NCBI GenBank assembly: GCA_900469475.1
Contig: UBXG01000020.1
Span: 1-64,000 of the forward strand
DNA from: Hyphomicrobiales bacterium
GTDB lineage: Bacteria; Pseudomonadota; Alphaproteobacteria; Rhizobiales; Rhizobiaceae
DNA: 64,000 bases
Direction: 5' to 3'
Each line of letters opens with the position of its first letter. Positions within the stretch are counted from its first letter, which is position 1. The notes beneath the pieces are model-generated. The model did no database searches and had not been told where the DNA came from. It saw nothing but the letters and a program-made list of their open reading frames with translations. Both the position numbers and the translations under genes were made by a program. Of the stretch, positions 1 through 9,157 are shown piece by piece.

Positions 1-557
1 CTGGTAGAGCAAGTCCGCGCCTGTTTGTTCGCAACAAATCGACCATGCGTATCGAAGCGGTTGCCATGCCTGCGCGATCTTGCCAGGGCGTATCCCGGCC
101 GACAGTCGTTCCAGCCCGCCCACAAATCCTCACGCTCCCCTATCTGTCGTTCACAGATACATGCTCCCTCACCTCTAGTTCTTGAAAATGCGTGGGTCGA
201 AGATGGCGACCCACGCTAGATATCACTATAGATGCAGTTCAATGGCTTCGCCGACTATGAATACTTTCCGACCCCTCACCTCTAATCGTCTTAGGCCCAG
301 AAATGCTGCGCCTGCGCGTATAACTTCCTGACCTCTGCAGCGCTTCCATATCGCTGCGAAGACATGTCCCGGCTCCGTTTAGGCTGAAGCACCTTCCCCC
401 ACCTCATCAATAATGATGAGGCAAAGCGAACGACCTCCACCTTCCTCGAGGCTTCCCCAGACTGCATACTGGCGTTGCGGCCTTGGACTTAACGTCCGGC
501 GTTCGCAGCTCCCCTCGTATGGAACAGCGTCCGTTTGGGAAGCGTCGCAGGCGGGAC
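1..557. other. Leader region without a recognised gene
   Basis: Several short open frames exist on both strands, but none has a recognisable domain, a convincing ribosome binding site or a neighbour it would pair with. The stretch probably carries the promoter and leader of the exopolysaccharide export gene that starts at 558. I see no tRNA, repeat or insertion sequence here. A short broken remnant cannot be excluded. Confidence 0.4.
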
Positions 558-1874
558 ATGTACATGAAGCTATCGCACCACTCTCCACACCTGTTCTTTC
601 GAGCTGCATCTGTCATCGGTGTAGTCGCCTTTCTCTTCGGAGCAATGTCGCCAGCACACGCCGATGGCGGTCCCTTTGTTTCGCAGACTAGAATGCGTCT
701 GACAGTTGTCCAATGGATTCAATCGAAAGGCCAATATGAACGATGGGATGCGCTTGGGGGCGAATATACAGTCTCGGATGAAGGTGCCGTCCTTTTACCC
801 TTTCTAGGATCCCTTCCCGTCGTAAACCGCGACAGCGCCAGCGTTACAGGCGAGATTGCGAGGCGTCTGCAGGAAAAAATCGGCTTGGTTCAGCCACCCG
901 CAGTCACCATCGAAATTCTCGACTACCCCCCAATTTATGTCGTGGGGGACGTAACCGCACCTGGCGAGTATAAATTCCGTCCAGGACTTACCGTCCTGCA
1001 ATCCCTTGCAATGAGCGGCGGCCCGTTCCGTGAAAAAAGTCAACCGCAAACGCAGTCGATTAGGTTCGCAGGCGAATTGCGAGAAATCGATCACTCTATC
1101 CTGCGCAGCGCGGCAAAGTTATCGCGACTAGAAGCAGAGATGGAGGGGGCGAAGGAGATAACGTTCGACAAGGCGCCAAGTGTCGACCAGCAATATGTCG
1201 CCGGGATCGACAACGAGGAAAGGGTTATCTTTCAAGCTCGCGCAAATGCGCTGGACAGGCAGTCAAAGGCGCTCACGGAATTGCGCGATCTTTTGAACAC
1301 CGAGATCGCAACACTGACTGAAAAGCTGGCGGGTGCAGATGACAACATCAAATCGGTCGAGGACCAACTGAGCAGCGTTAAGGGCCTTGTCGAGAAGGGC
1401 CTTGCGCTCTCCTCGCGTCAACTGGACCTAGAGAGATTGCTCACGACCTACCGCTCCGATAAGCTTGACCTCGTCACCGCCGTCATGCGGGGCCGCCAGG
1501 CAATCAGCGAGACAACGCGGAACCTTGAGGGATTGTCTGACACGCGACGGAGCGAAGTCGCTTCCGAAGCGCAGTCGGAACGGGCAAACCTGGATCAGCT
1601 CAAAATGAAGCGTGAGATGACGCAAAGGCTACTCGTCGATGACCTCGCAACCCGCGGCGGGGCAAAAAATCGGGGCGAAGAGCTTCCGCTCACTTTTACT
1701 GTAAGCCGGCGGAGTGAAGGACAGATCAAGCAATTCGAAGCCTCGGAGACAACCGCGTTGGTACCGGGCGATGTCGTGAGAATTGTTCAGCACCACATTT
1801 CAGAGCCCTCATCTGAGACCGCCTCTGATTTCTCTTCTGATCCTGAGACGCTCGCCAATAGGTCAAATCAATGA
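558..1874 (+). CDS. Polysaccharide export outer-membrane protein (Wza/ExoF type)
   Basis: A 438-residue periplasmic/outer-membrane export protein for the exopolysaccharide chain. A signal peptide occupies about residues 1-36, ending near MSPAHA. It is followed by a Poly_export domain (YTVSDEGAVLLPFLGSLPV) and an SLBB-type segment (IYVVGDVTAPGEYKFRPG). The long C-terminal part is charged and helical and looks like a coiled coil, as in rhizobial ExoF proteins, which have no typical Wza C-terminal membrane helix. The frame is open from 483, but the ATG at 558 starts directly before the signal peptide and has a GGCGGG element upstream. The flippase gene follows on the same strand, and the Wzc-like partner lies at 23851. 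Function is assigned by family resemblance; the exact polymer is unknown. Confidence 0.85.
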   Translation: MYMKLSHHSPHLFFRAASVIGVVAFLFGAMSPAHADGGPFVSQTRMRLTVVQWIQSKGQYERWDALGGEYTVSDEGAVLLPFLGSLPVVNRDSASVTGEIARRLQEKIGLVQPPAVTIEILDYPPIYVVGDVTAPGEYKFRPGLTVLQSLAMSGGPFREKSQPQTQSIRFAGELREIDHSILRSAAKLSRLEAEMEGAKEITFDKAPSVDQQYVAGIDNEERVIFQARANALDRQSKALTELRDLLNTEIATLTEKLAGADDNIKSVEDQLSSVKGLVEKGLALSSRQLDLERLLTTYRSDKLDLVTAVMRGRQAISETTRNLEGLSDTRRSEVASEAQSERANLDQLKMKREMTQRLLVDDLATRGGAKNRGEELPLTFTVSRRSEGQIKQFEASETTALVPGDVVRIVQHHISEPSSETASDFSSDPETLANRSNQ

Positions 1875-2079
1875 TCAGCGAAAAGCAAGTGTTCCAATCA
1901 AGCCCTTTGTCGGCTGGCTTCTTGCGCTCCACAGGCAAGATCAACGCGGAAGCGGTCGTCCACTTGGGCTGGGTCAAGGGCAAAACCTCAAGCTATCAGG
2001 ACAAGTCGGCAAGGCCGAGTTCTATTGGACGCCGGAGATCCATTCCCACAAGACAAATGGCCAGGGATATCTGACGACT

Positions 2080-3582
2080 TTGCGCACAATCCCACCCAGC
2101 GGTCAGACTTATACCCAGATCCTCAAGTCGACGATGCTGATGGGCGGCTCCTCGCTCGTGAATGTTGCCCTTAGCATCATCCGCAACAAAGCTCTGGCTG
2201 TTCTACTCGGACCGGAGGGTGTGGGGCTAATCGGCCTCTATGGGTCCATCGTCGATATTGCGCAAACGGCAGCAGGCCTGGGATTGGGAGGCAGCGGGGT
2301 ACGCCAGATCGCCGAGGTTGCCGGCACCGACGATGCAGCGAGGATCGCACAGTCGGCTAAAGTGCTCAGACGCATATCGATGGTGCTCGGCTTGTTTGGC
2401 GCACTCTTCCTCGCTGCGCTGGCATTTCCGGTCTCGAATTTTACGTTCGGCGACTATCAGCACGCCGGCGGCATTGCGCTGCTCTCCCTGGCCGTATTCT
2501 TCCGCGTGGTATCTTCTGGGCAGACTGCGTTGATACAAGGATTGCGGGGCATTGCAAATCTTGCGCGTATCAACGTGCTCGCAGGTTTTCTCGGCACCGT
2601 GATCAGTGTCCCGCTGATCTACCTTTTCGGTGCTTACGCCATTGCGCCTTCCGTCGTGGCCGTAGCGGCAGTCACAACCCTTTCCACCTGGTGGTATAGC
2701 AGACAGATAGGCGCAAGCCCGCCTCCGATGTCGATGAGCCAGTTTAGCCGGGAAAGTAAGGTGTTGTTCAGGCTCGGGATCGTCTTCATGGCAAGCGGAC
2801 TGCTGACCTTCGGCGCAGCCTATGCCATCCGCCTCATTATGCTCAAGGAAGGGGGTGCCGTGGCCGCGGGATTATATCAGGCGGCCTGGGGGCTTGGCGG
2901 TCTTTACGCAGGCTTCATTTTGCAGGCGATGGGAACTGACTTCTATCCGCGCTTGACTGCGACCGCAGACAACCATGCCGAATGCAACCGGCTGGTCAAT
3001 GAGCAGACAGAAATCAGCATACTGTTGGCCGGCCCCGGTCTGCTTGCCACATTGACACTGGCGCCGCTCATGATGAGTTTGTTCTATTCCGCGGAGTTTC
3101 ATGGAGCGGTGGAACTTCTTCGCTGGATATGCCTGGGAATGATGCTCAGGATCGTGGCCTGGCCGATGGGTTTCATCGTCGTGGCGAAGGGTGCGCAGAC
3201 TATTTTTTTCTGGACGGAGGTAGCGGCGACGCTGGTGCATGTGGGGCTGGCCTGGCTCTTCGTATCAAAGCTCGGCGCGCCAGGAGCCGGCATGGCATTT
3301 TTCGGCCTCTATGTCTGGCACGGTATCCTGATTTACGTGATCGTGCGGCGGCTTACCGGTTTCCGCTGGTCCATAGCCAATCGCAGGCACTCGCTGCTTT
3401 TCCTGCCCGCAGCAGGATTGGTATTTTCGGCCTTCTTGGTCTTGCCGCCGTGGTCGGCGATGGTGATTGGCTTCATCGCCGTGGCTCTCAGCGGGCTGTA
3501 CTCGCTGCGCATGTTGGTCGAACTGCTCCCGCTCGAGTCAGTCCCCGGGTTTATCAAGGGGTGGATCACGAATTCCGCGTGA
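2080..3582 (+). CDS. Polysaccharide flippase, Wzx/ExoT-like
   Basis: An integral membrane protein expected to flip the undecaprenyl-linked repeat unit across the inner membrane. The sequence shows about twelve hydrophobic segments and the opening typical of O-antigen translocases: QILKSTMLMGGSSLVN, then LAVLLGPEGVGLIGLYGS and GSGVRQIAEVAG. The frame is open back to 1783, inside the preceding gene, but the residues before QILKS are not conserved-looking. I therefore chose the TTG at 2080, with AGGGAT about 12 bases upstream, over the ATG at 2134, which would cut into the conserved first helix. It lies about 200 bases after the export gene and is convergent with the aminotransferase gene at 3624. 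The start is uncertain by up to 18 codons. Confidence 0.8.
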   Translation: MRTIPPSGQTYTQILKSTMLMGGSSLVNVALSIIRNKALAVLLGPEGVGLIGLYGSIVDIAQTAAGLGLGGSGVRQIAEVAGTDDAARIAQSAKVLRRISMVLGLFGALFLAALAFPVSNFTFGDYQHAGGIALLSLAVFFRVVSSGQTALIQGLRGIANLARINVLAGFLGTVISVPLIYLFGAYAIAPSVVAVAAVTTLSTWWYSRQIGASPPPMSMSQFSRESKVLFRLGIVFMASGLLTFGAAYAIRLIMLKEGGAVAAGLYQAAWGLGGLYAGFILQAMGTDFYPRLTATADNHAECNRLVNEQTEISILLAGPGLLATLTLAPLMMSLFYSAEFHGAVELLRWICLGMMLRIVAWPMGFIVVAKGAQTIFFWTEVAATLVHVGLAWLFVSKLGAPGAGMAFFGLYVWHGILIYVIVRRLTGFRWSIANRRHSLLFLPAAGLVFSAFLVLPPWSAMVIGFIAVALSGLYSLRMLVELLPLESVPGFIKGWITNSA

Positions 3583-3623
3583 CAAACGATGGGCATCGAG
3601 CCCTGCAGCATGCAAATGCTACA

Positions 3624-4838
3624 TCACGCAAGAGCGATGTTCCGATCGTGGTAAATCGCGTCTATGGTGGCGCCTCCAGCAAAGGATCCGCGCAGTTCCT
3701 CGACGACCCTGATGATGTCGAGGTCCGTCATCTGAACAAAAAGCGGCAGAATTATCGTTTGCCGCTGTGCCGACACGCTTCGAACCAAGCTTTTGTCGAC
3801 ACGATGGAAGCCTGCGCTGGAATAGGCTCCCTCCAGATGAATGTTCATCACACCGCGCCGGGTCGAGATCCCCTTATCGAGTAGCGCCTGCATGACTGTC
3901 CGTTGGTCGACCGTATCAGGCAATCTCACACAAAAGCTCTGCCAGTTACTGCGAGCCCAGCCAGGCTCGATCGGCAGCGTTAGCCCGGTGATCGTTGAAA
4001 GCCGCTCGCAATACTGTTCGGCAAGCCGCCTTCGCTGCGCAATTAGGTCTGGCAGCCGCCGCAACTGCACCCGTCCGACCGCCGCCTGAAGATCGGTCAT
4101 ACGATAGTTGTAACCCAATTCATCGTAGTTCTCGAAGATCACCTGTTTCGAACCGTGGCGGACTGCATCGGTGACGCTCATGCCATGCTGGCGCCATAGC
4201 CGGAATTTTCGGTCATATTCGGGATTAGCAGTGGTCAACATGCCGCCATCACCTGTCGTGATCACCTTCCGGGGATGGAAAGAGAAGCAGGCAATATCGC
4301 CATGCGGCTTGCCGATCTTCTCCCAACGCTCATCCCAGAAGATTTCGCTTCCCGTCGCGCAGGCAGCATCTTCAATAATCGGTATGGAGTGGCGCCTCCC
4401 GATTTCCACGATGGCGCGGAGCTCACAAGGCATGCCGAGCTGATGCACACATAGGATTGCCTTGGTACGGGATGTGATTGCTGCTTCGATCAGACTGGGG
4501 TCGATGTTGTAACCTTCCGCCTCGATGTCGATGAAAACAGGCACGCCATCGCAATATCGAATGGCGTTCGCCGTTGCGATGAACGAATGGCTGACCGTAA
4601 TGACTTCATCACCGGCGCCTACGCCGACCGTCTTCAAGGCCAGATGAAGCGCAGTCGTGCAGTTGGAAACGGCGCAGGCGTATGCGGCGCCGACAAAGGT
4701 CGCAAATTCACGCTCGAAAGCTGCGACTTCGGGTCCCTGCGTCACCCATCCCGACAGAATAATGCGGCGAACAGCCTCAGCCTCTTCCTCTCCGAGAACG
4801 GGCTTGGCGACTGGAATTGCAGAGAGCGATAGTGTCAT
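3624..4838 (-). CDS. DegT/DnrJ/EryC1/StrS sugar aminotransferase
   Basis: A PLP-dependent aminotransferase of 404 residues that would move an amino group onto a keto-sugar nucleotide. Family marks are the N-terminal GWVTQGPEVAAFEREFA region, the SNCTTALHLAL phosphate loop, the IEDAACATGS Asp motif, and HPRKVITTGDGGML carrying the likely Schiff-base lysine. The ATG at 4838 overlaps the TGA of the epimerase gene (ATGA), which favours it over a start 14 codons upstream. It is the last gene of the six-gene minus-strand sugar operon (9157 to 3624), which already contains a second aminotransferase at 6514. The two probably act on different carbons or different sugars. The substrate cannot be read from the sequence. 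Confidence 0.82.
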   Translation of the reverse strand: MTLSLSAIPVAKPVLGEEEAEAVRRIILSGWVTQGPEVAAFEREFATFVGAAYACAVSNCTTALHLALKTVGVGAGDEVITVSHSFIATANAIRYCDGVPVFIDIEAEGYNIDPSLIEAAITSRTKAILCVHQLGMPCELRAIVEIGRRHSIPIIEDAACATGSEIFWDERWEKIGKPHGDIACFSFHPRKVITTGDGGMLTTANPEYDRKFRLWRQHGMSVTDAVRHGSKQVIFENYDELGYNYRMTDLQAAVGRVQLRRLPDLIAQRRRLAEQYCERLSTITGLTLPIEPGWARSNWQSFCVRLPDTVDQRTVMQALLDKGISTRRGVMNIHLEGAYSSAGFHRVDKSLVRSVSAQRQTIILPLFVQMTDLDIIRVVEELRGSFAGGATIDAIYHDRNIALA

Positions 4839-5821
4839 GCAGCTTGGCCTCCTGCCAGCGCGGTCTTCAGCCGCCACCACGCAACGAGGTCACGAAGCCC
4901 CTCCTCTATCGGCATCTCGGCCTTAAACCCCAGAAGACGTTCGGCTTTGCCCGTATCGGCGAGACGACGGATCACGCCGTTGACCGTCCGCGCCTCGAGG
5001 TGCTGCGGTTCGAGCGAGGCCCCCATGACGCCGCTCAGAATTTGCGCGAGTTCCCGGAGGCTTGTCTCTTTGCCGCTGGCGACATTGAACACCTCGTCCG
5101 TGACATCACTCGTCGCGGCCAACAGGTTAGCTCGCGCAATGTCGCGGACATGCACGAAGTCCATGGTTTGGTTGCCGTCTCCGTAGATGATAGGCGGCAT
5201 TCCGGCCGCCAGTCGCTCCATCCAGCGGATCAATACTTCCGTATAGGCGCCGTAAACGTCCATTCGTGGGCCATAGACGTTGAAATAGCGCAGCGCAACA
5301 TAGCGCAGGCCATACATCTCCGCGAAACTGCGAAGGAGCCCCTCGTTGAAGGTCTTTGCCGCGCCATAGATCGTCCGATTGTTGTACGGGTGATGCTCTT
5401 CAGTCGTCGGAAAGCTCTCGGCAAGGCCCAGCACCGAAGCGGAAGAGGCCGCAACCACCTTCGAGACGCCTGCCTTAACTGCAGCTTCGAGAACATTGAA
5501 TGTGCCTTCGGCCAGAACCTCGAAGGCAAGCCGCGGCTCTTCGGCACATTGCGTAATTCGGATGGCCGCCTGATGGAAGACGATGTCCACACCTTCGAAG
5601 ACTTTCGCCAACAGCGATCTGTCTCGGATATCTCCGTCGATAATGTTAAGCGGCCCGCGGCTTATTGCCGTGCTGAGATTGTCGCGGCGACCGCGCACGA
5701 AATTGTCGAGGATGATAATCTCACGCGGCTTTTCCAATGCAACGAGATCGGCAATATGCGAACCGATAAGACCGGCTCCGCCGGTAATGAGCACCCGTTT
5801 ATCTCTCATGATCTTTCCCAC
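4835..5821 (-). CDS. NAD-dependent epimerase/dehydratase (extended SDR)
   Basis: A nucleotide-sugar epimerase or dehydratase of about 328 residues. It has the Rossmann motif GGAGLIGSHIADL near the N-terminus and the usual acidic residue after beta-2 (ILDNFVRGRRDNL). The active-site Ser region is AASSASVLG, and the Tyr-Lys pair lies in IYGAAKTFNEGLL; YFNVYGPRMDVYG and FVHVRDIARA follow. The frame overlaps the acyltransferase gene upstream, and a second ATG four codons in (5809) is an equally good start. It is coupled by ATGA to the aminotransferase downstream. The family includes GalE- and WbpP-like UDP-hexose 4-epimerases; which reaction occurs here is open. Confidence 0.82.
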   Translation of the reverse strand: MGKIMRDKRVLITGGAGLIGSHIADLVALEKPREIIILDNFVRGRRDNLSTAISRGPLNIIDGDIRDRSLLAKVFEGVDIVFHQAAIRITQCAEEPRLAFEVLAEGTFNVLEAAVKAGVSKVVAASSASVLGLAESFPTTEEHHPYNNRTIYGAAKTFNEGLLRSFAEMYGLRYVALRYFNVYGPRMDVYGAYTEVLIRWMERLAAGMPPIIYGDGNQTMDFVHVRDIARANLLAATSDVTDEVFNVASGKETSLRELAQILSGVMGASLEPQHLEARTVNGVIRRLADTGKAERLLGFKAEMPIEEGLRDLVAWWRLKTALAGGQAA

Positions 5822-6524
5822 GCGAAATATCCATCACCGGATCGGCGTCGGTGCGCCAACGTATGAACCTCGCCGGCACACCGGCTGCGACTGAAAACGG
5901 CTCGACGTCAGAGACAACGACTGCTCCCGCTCCGACGATCGCGCCTTTCCCTATGCATACGCCGGGAAGAATTGTCGCATTCGTTCCGATGTCGGCCCAT
6001 GCGCCGATGCGCACCGGTTTGATTTCCAGGTCCGTGCGAATGATTGGCACGTCCACAGGCAGCGCTGTGTGGGTCGAGCCAAGCACCTTGGCGCCAGGCC
6101 CCCACCCCACGCAATCCTCGATCACCAGATCACGCGCGTCGAAATAGGCCATCGGCCCGATCCAGACGTTGTCCCCGATCACGCATGTGCCATCGTAGCG
6201 TCCCTGGATATAGGCCTGAGCTCCAATGAACACTCCGTTGCCGATTTCGAAAGTTTCGGGGTGTTTGAAACCGGCGCCGCTTGAGACGTGCAAAGCTTCA
6301 CCGCAGCGTCGCGTGATGCTTTGCCAGATAGCTTTCCGCATCAAGGTGTCGACAACCCCTTCGCCTGTCGCGAAGCGACCGTAGAGTTCAATCAGGCCGG
6401 CACGTCCGTAGGATTGCCTGAGTTCTTCGACCAACCCGGCCTGGTAGGCCGGATCTGCCCGCTTTTCATGGCGGCCGTGGACCGCTTGTACGAGTCGAGT
6501 CTTCCCTGCTCGGTTAACTGACAT
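5799..6524 (-). CDS. Left-handed beta-helix acyltransferase (hexapeptide family)
   Basis: About 241 residues with a run of hexapeptide repeats in the C-terminal two thirds (for example IGNGVFIGAQAYIQG, IGDNVWIGPMAYFD, IGKGAIVGAGAVVVS), ending in the usual AAGVPARFIRWR cap. This fits an O- or N-acetyltransferase acting on a sugar nucleotide or glycan. The open frame begins at 6659, but its first 45 residues lie inside the preceding aminotransferase gene and are basic and low in conservation. I take the ATG at 6524; the ATG at 6530 is an alternative. The gene is the fourth of the sugar operon. The N-terminal 60 residues have no recognised domain. Confidence 0.75.
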   Translation of the reverse strand: MSVNRAGKTRLVQAVHGRHEKRADPAYQAGLVEELRQSYGRAGLIELYGRFATGEGVVDTLMRKAIWQSITRRCGEALHVSSGAGFKHPETFEIGNGVFIGAQAYIQGRYDGTCVIGDNVWIGPMAYFDARDLVIEDCVGWGPGAKVLGSTHTALPVDVPIIRTDLEIKPVRIGAWADIGTNATILPGVCIGKGAIVGAGAVVVSDVEPFSVAAGVPARFIRWRTDADPVMDISRGKDHER

Positions 6525-7617
6525 AGGCATGCTCCAGCGCGGCGACCACCTGGTCAAGATGCCACGCGGGCATCTCGGGATAGATCGGCAGCGAGAGAAC
6601 CTCCCGTGCGGCGTCCTCCGAGATTGGGAAATCATTGGTTTTGTAACCAAGGTCGGCATGGGCCTTCTGCAGGTGAACAGGGATGGGATAGTGCAGTCCG
6701 GATTGGATGCCTTCCGCGCTAAGCGCGCGTTGGAGCCCGTCGCGATCGCGACTTCTTATCGCATAGACATGATAGACGTGACGCCGGTCGGTTGCTTCCA
6801 CAGGGGTTATCAAATCCACTGATCCGGCAAGCAGCGATGAGTAGCGGCGGGCATGAGCACGACGCGCTTCGGTCCAGGCTTCGAGATACCGAAGCTTGAC
6901 ACGCAGGATTGCGCCTTGAATGGCGTCCATGCGGTAGTTAAAGCCTTTCAGCAGATGGTGATAGCGCTGTTCCTGACCCCAGTCCCGCAGCATGCGTATC
7001 GTCTTGGCCTGCTCGTCGCTGCTGGTAACGACCATCCCCCCCTCGCCGCAGGCGCCGAGATTTTTACCGGGATAGAAGCTGAAGCAGCCGGATACACCGA
7101 TGCTGCCGGCACGGCCGCCTTTGTAACGCGCGCCATGGGCTTGGCAGGCATCTTCGATGATCGGTATCCGGTAGTGGCCAGCAACCGCCTTGATTGCGTC
7201 CATATCCGCCATTTGTCCGTAAAGGTGGACAGGAACAATGGCCTTCGTCCGAGGCGTAATCTTTGCCTCGATCCTGGCCGGATCCATTGTGAGCGTCACC
7301 GGCTCAACATCGACGAACACGGGTCGCGCGCCTGTGTAGCAGATTGCCGATGCGGTTGCGACAAACGTGAACGGCACGGTAATGACCTCGTCGCCAGGGC
7401 CGATGCCCGCAGCAAGAAGGGCAAGATGCAAGGCACTCGTTCCGGTGTTGACCGCAATCGCGTGCTTGACGTTGCAATAGTCCGCGAACTCCTGCTCGAA
7501 ACGCGCGACCTCCTCGCCCAATGCGTACTGGCCCGATGCCAGGACGCTGAGCACGGCCGCGTCGATCTCGTCCTTGATCGACGTATATTGTGCTTTGATG
7601 TTCAGGAAGGGGATCAT
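6514..7617 (-). CDS. UDP-keto-sugar aminotransferase, WbpE/WlbC-like
   Basis: A 367-residue PLP enzyme of the DegT/StrS family. It has NTGTSALHLALLAAGIGPGD, the IEDACQAHGARYKG aspartate motif, and FSFYPGKNLGACGEGGM with the PLP lysine. The sequence and its gene order (oxidoreductase, acetyltransferase and aminotransferase in one operon) resemble the WbpB-WbpE-WbpD set, which makes UDP-2-acetamido-3-amino sugars. There the aminotransferase works on the 3-keto product of the oxidoreductase with glutamate as donor. ATG at 7617 overlaps the stop of the upstream oxidoreductase (ATGA). The role is inferred from the combination of three families; the true nucleotide sugar could differ. Confidence 0.8.
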   Translation of the reverse strand: MIPFLNIKAQYTSIKDEIDAAVLSVLASGQYALGEEVARFEQEFADYCNVKHAIAVNTGTSALHLALLAAGIGPGDEVITVPFTFVATASAICYTGARPVFVDVEPVTLTMDPARIEAKITPRTKAIVPVHLYGQMADMDAIKAVAGHYRIPIIEDACQAHGARYKGGRAGSIGVSGCFSFYPGKNLGACGEGGMVVTSSDEQAKTIRMLRDWGQEQRYHHLLKGFNYRMDAIQGAILRVKLRYLEAWTEARRAHARRYSSLLAGSVDLITPVEATDRRHVYHVYAIRSRDRDGLQRALSAEGIQSGLHYPIPVHLQKAHADLGYKTNDFPISEDAAREVLSLPIYPEMPAWHLDQVVAALEHAYVS

Positions 7618-8651
7618 GCGATGCGCCTCACCTCTTCGAGCTCAACGATACGGCCGCGCTGGGCGAGCGATCGGGTCGCGGCTTCCAGGATGCGAACGAC
7701 ACGCAACCCGGCAAGGCCGTCTGCGATGGGCCGCGCACTTTGCTCGATGCAATCGACGAACAGTTCCAGTTCGCGCTTCAATGCCTCGGTCATATCAAGC
7801 TTGGGCGCCCACATGTCGCCACTGCGATAGCCCACCAACATCTGATGGACGTTCTCGCCGTATGCGAGAGAATTGGGGTTCAGCGTGATGCCCCTGTCGT
7901 AGACCTTGATCTTTTCACTTGGTTCCAGATCGTCATAGACGATCATCTTATTGCTGCCGCCGATCAGCGTGCGGCGTACTTTGACCGGCGCCAGCCAATT
8001 CACGTGGATGTGCGCGATGAGCTTACTTTCGAAGAAAAGCGTCAAATAGGCGATGTTTTCCGGTTCGCCCAGCACATGGCTCATTCCCGTGGCCGAAACC
8101 GCCACAGGCTTCTCCTTCAGGACATAGTCCAAGATAGACAGATCATGCACCGCGAGGTCCCAAATGACGCTGACATCGTGCTGGAAGAGCCCCAGATTGA
8201 CCCGAACAGAGTCGTAGTAATACATGTCTCCCAGGCCGCTTTCGACGAGTTCGCACATCTTACGAACGGCGCCCGTGTGGACGAAGGTATGGTCCACGGC
8301 CAAGACGACGCGGCGGCGCGCTGCTTCGTCGACCATCCGCGCGGCTTCCTCCCCCGTCGCGGCCATCGGCTTTTCGACAAAAACGTGCTTTCCTGCCATC
8401 AAAGCCTGCATGGCAAGCCTGAAATGGCTTGAAACAGGCGTCGCGATTGCGATGGCATCCACAGTCGAATCGCGTAAGACTTCCTCGAAATTATCGGTGG
8501 TCTTTATTGCCGGATACCGGCTCCGAACAGCAGCCAGTCGCTCGCTATTGAGATCACAGACAGAAACGAGGCGTGCTCCAGCCGCCTCCGAGATGTTGCG
8601 AACCAGATTAGGGCCCCAATATCCATACCCGACAACAGCGATGCCGATCAT
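7614..8651 (-). CDS. Gfo/Idh/MocA oxidoreductase, WbpB/WlbA-like
   Basis: A 345-residue NAD(H)-dependent sugar oxidoreductase. It shows the N-terminal VVGYGYWGPNLVRN dinucleotide motif, the family signature HVFVEKPMAATGEEA and a C-terminal substrate domain with WDLAVHDLSILDYVL. In the diacetamido-uronic acid pathway this family oxidises C3 of UDP-GlcNAcA and feeds the aminotransferase, which is the next gene here. It overlaps both neighbours by 4 bases, implying coupled translation. No gene for the first pathway step (WbpA-type UDP-GlcNAc 6-dehydrogenase) is in this window, so that step must come from elsewhere or the substrate is different. Confidence 0.82.
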   Translation of the reverse strand: MIGIAVVGYGYWGPNLVRNISEAAGARLVSVCDLNSERLAAVRSRYPAIKTTDNFEEVLRDSTVDAIAIATPVSSHFRLAMQALMAGKHVFVEKPMAATGEEAARMVDEAARRRVVLAVDHTFVHTGAVRKMCELVESGLGDMYYYDSVRVNLGLFQHDVSVIWDLAVHDLSILDYVLKEKPVAVSATGMSHVLGEPENIAYLTLFFESKLIAHIHVNWLAPVKVRRTLIGGSNKMIVYDDLEPSEKIKVYDRGITLNPNSLAYGENVHQMLVGYRSGDMWAPKLDMTEALKRELELFVDCIEQSARPIADGLAGLRVVRILEAATRSLAQRGRIVELEEVRRIA

Positions 8652-9157
8652 CGCATTCCCTCCAACGCATGCATATCATCGTCTGGCCCGCCATTCACGC
8701 GACCGATTATTCTGGCCGGGACGCCAGCGACGATGCCGCCGGCGGGCACATCCTTTGTCACAACCGCTCCGGCCCCGACCAGCGCAGCTTCTCCGATCAT
8801 CACACCAGGCAGAATGGTGGCGTTGCTGCCGATCGACGCGTGGCGCTTAACCAGCGTAGGGATGACCATCCAATCGGCCTCCGTCTGGAGGCTGCTATCC
8901 GGATTGACGGCACGCGGGTAAATGTCGTTTGTAAACATGACCCCGTGGCCTATGAAAACGCCATCTTCCAGGGTCACCCCCTCGCAGAGGAAGGAATGGC
9001 TGGAGATCTTGCAGTTTTTTCCGATCACAACGTTTTTCTGAATCTCAACGAAGGTACCGATGCGCGTTCCTGAGCCGATTGTGCAGCCATAAAGGTTCAC
9101 AAGGTCCGGATGATGGATAACGACGCCGTCTTCCAGGTTGACGTTTGATGCGATCAT
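8648..9157 (-). CDS. Sugar N-acetyltransferase, WbpD/WlbB-like (left-handed beta-helix)
   Basis: A 169-residue protein made almost wholly of hexapeptide repeats (IGSGTRIGTFVEIQ, IGKNCKISSHSFL, IGHGVMFTNDIYPRA, IGSNATILPGVMIG). It closes with AGVPARIIGR. The length and the FTNDIYPRAVNP loop match the WbpD/WlbB acetyltransferases that acetylate the 3-amino group of a UDP-2-acetamido-3-amino uronic acid. It is the first gene of the six-gene minus-strand operon, so its promoter must lie in the AT-rich gap 9158-9696. Family and context agree well; the acceptor sugar is inferred. Confidence 0.8.
   Translation of the reverse strand: MIASNVNLEDGVVIHHPDLVNLYGCTIGSGTRIGTFVEIQKNVVIGKNCKISSHSFLCEGVTLEDGVFIGHGVMFTNDIYPRAVNPDSSLQTEADWMVIPTLVKRHASIGSNATILPGVMIGEAALVGAGAVVTKDVPAGGIVAGVPARIIGRVNGGPDDDMHALEGMR

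Noticed and set aside
4817..5866. 349-codon plus-strand frame
   Set aside because: Antisense to the epimerase gene, which has full family motifs.
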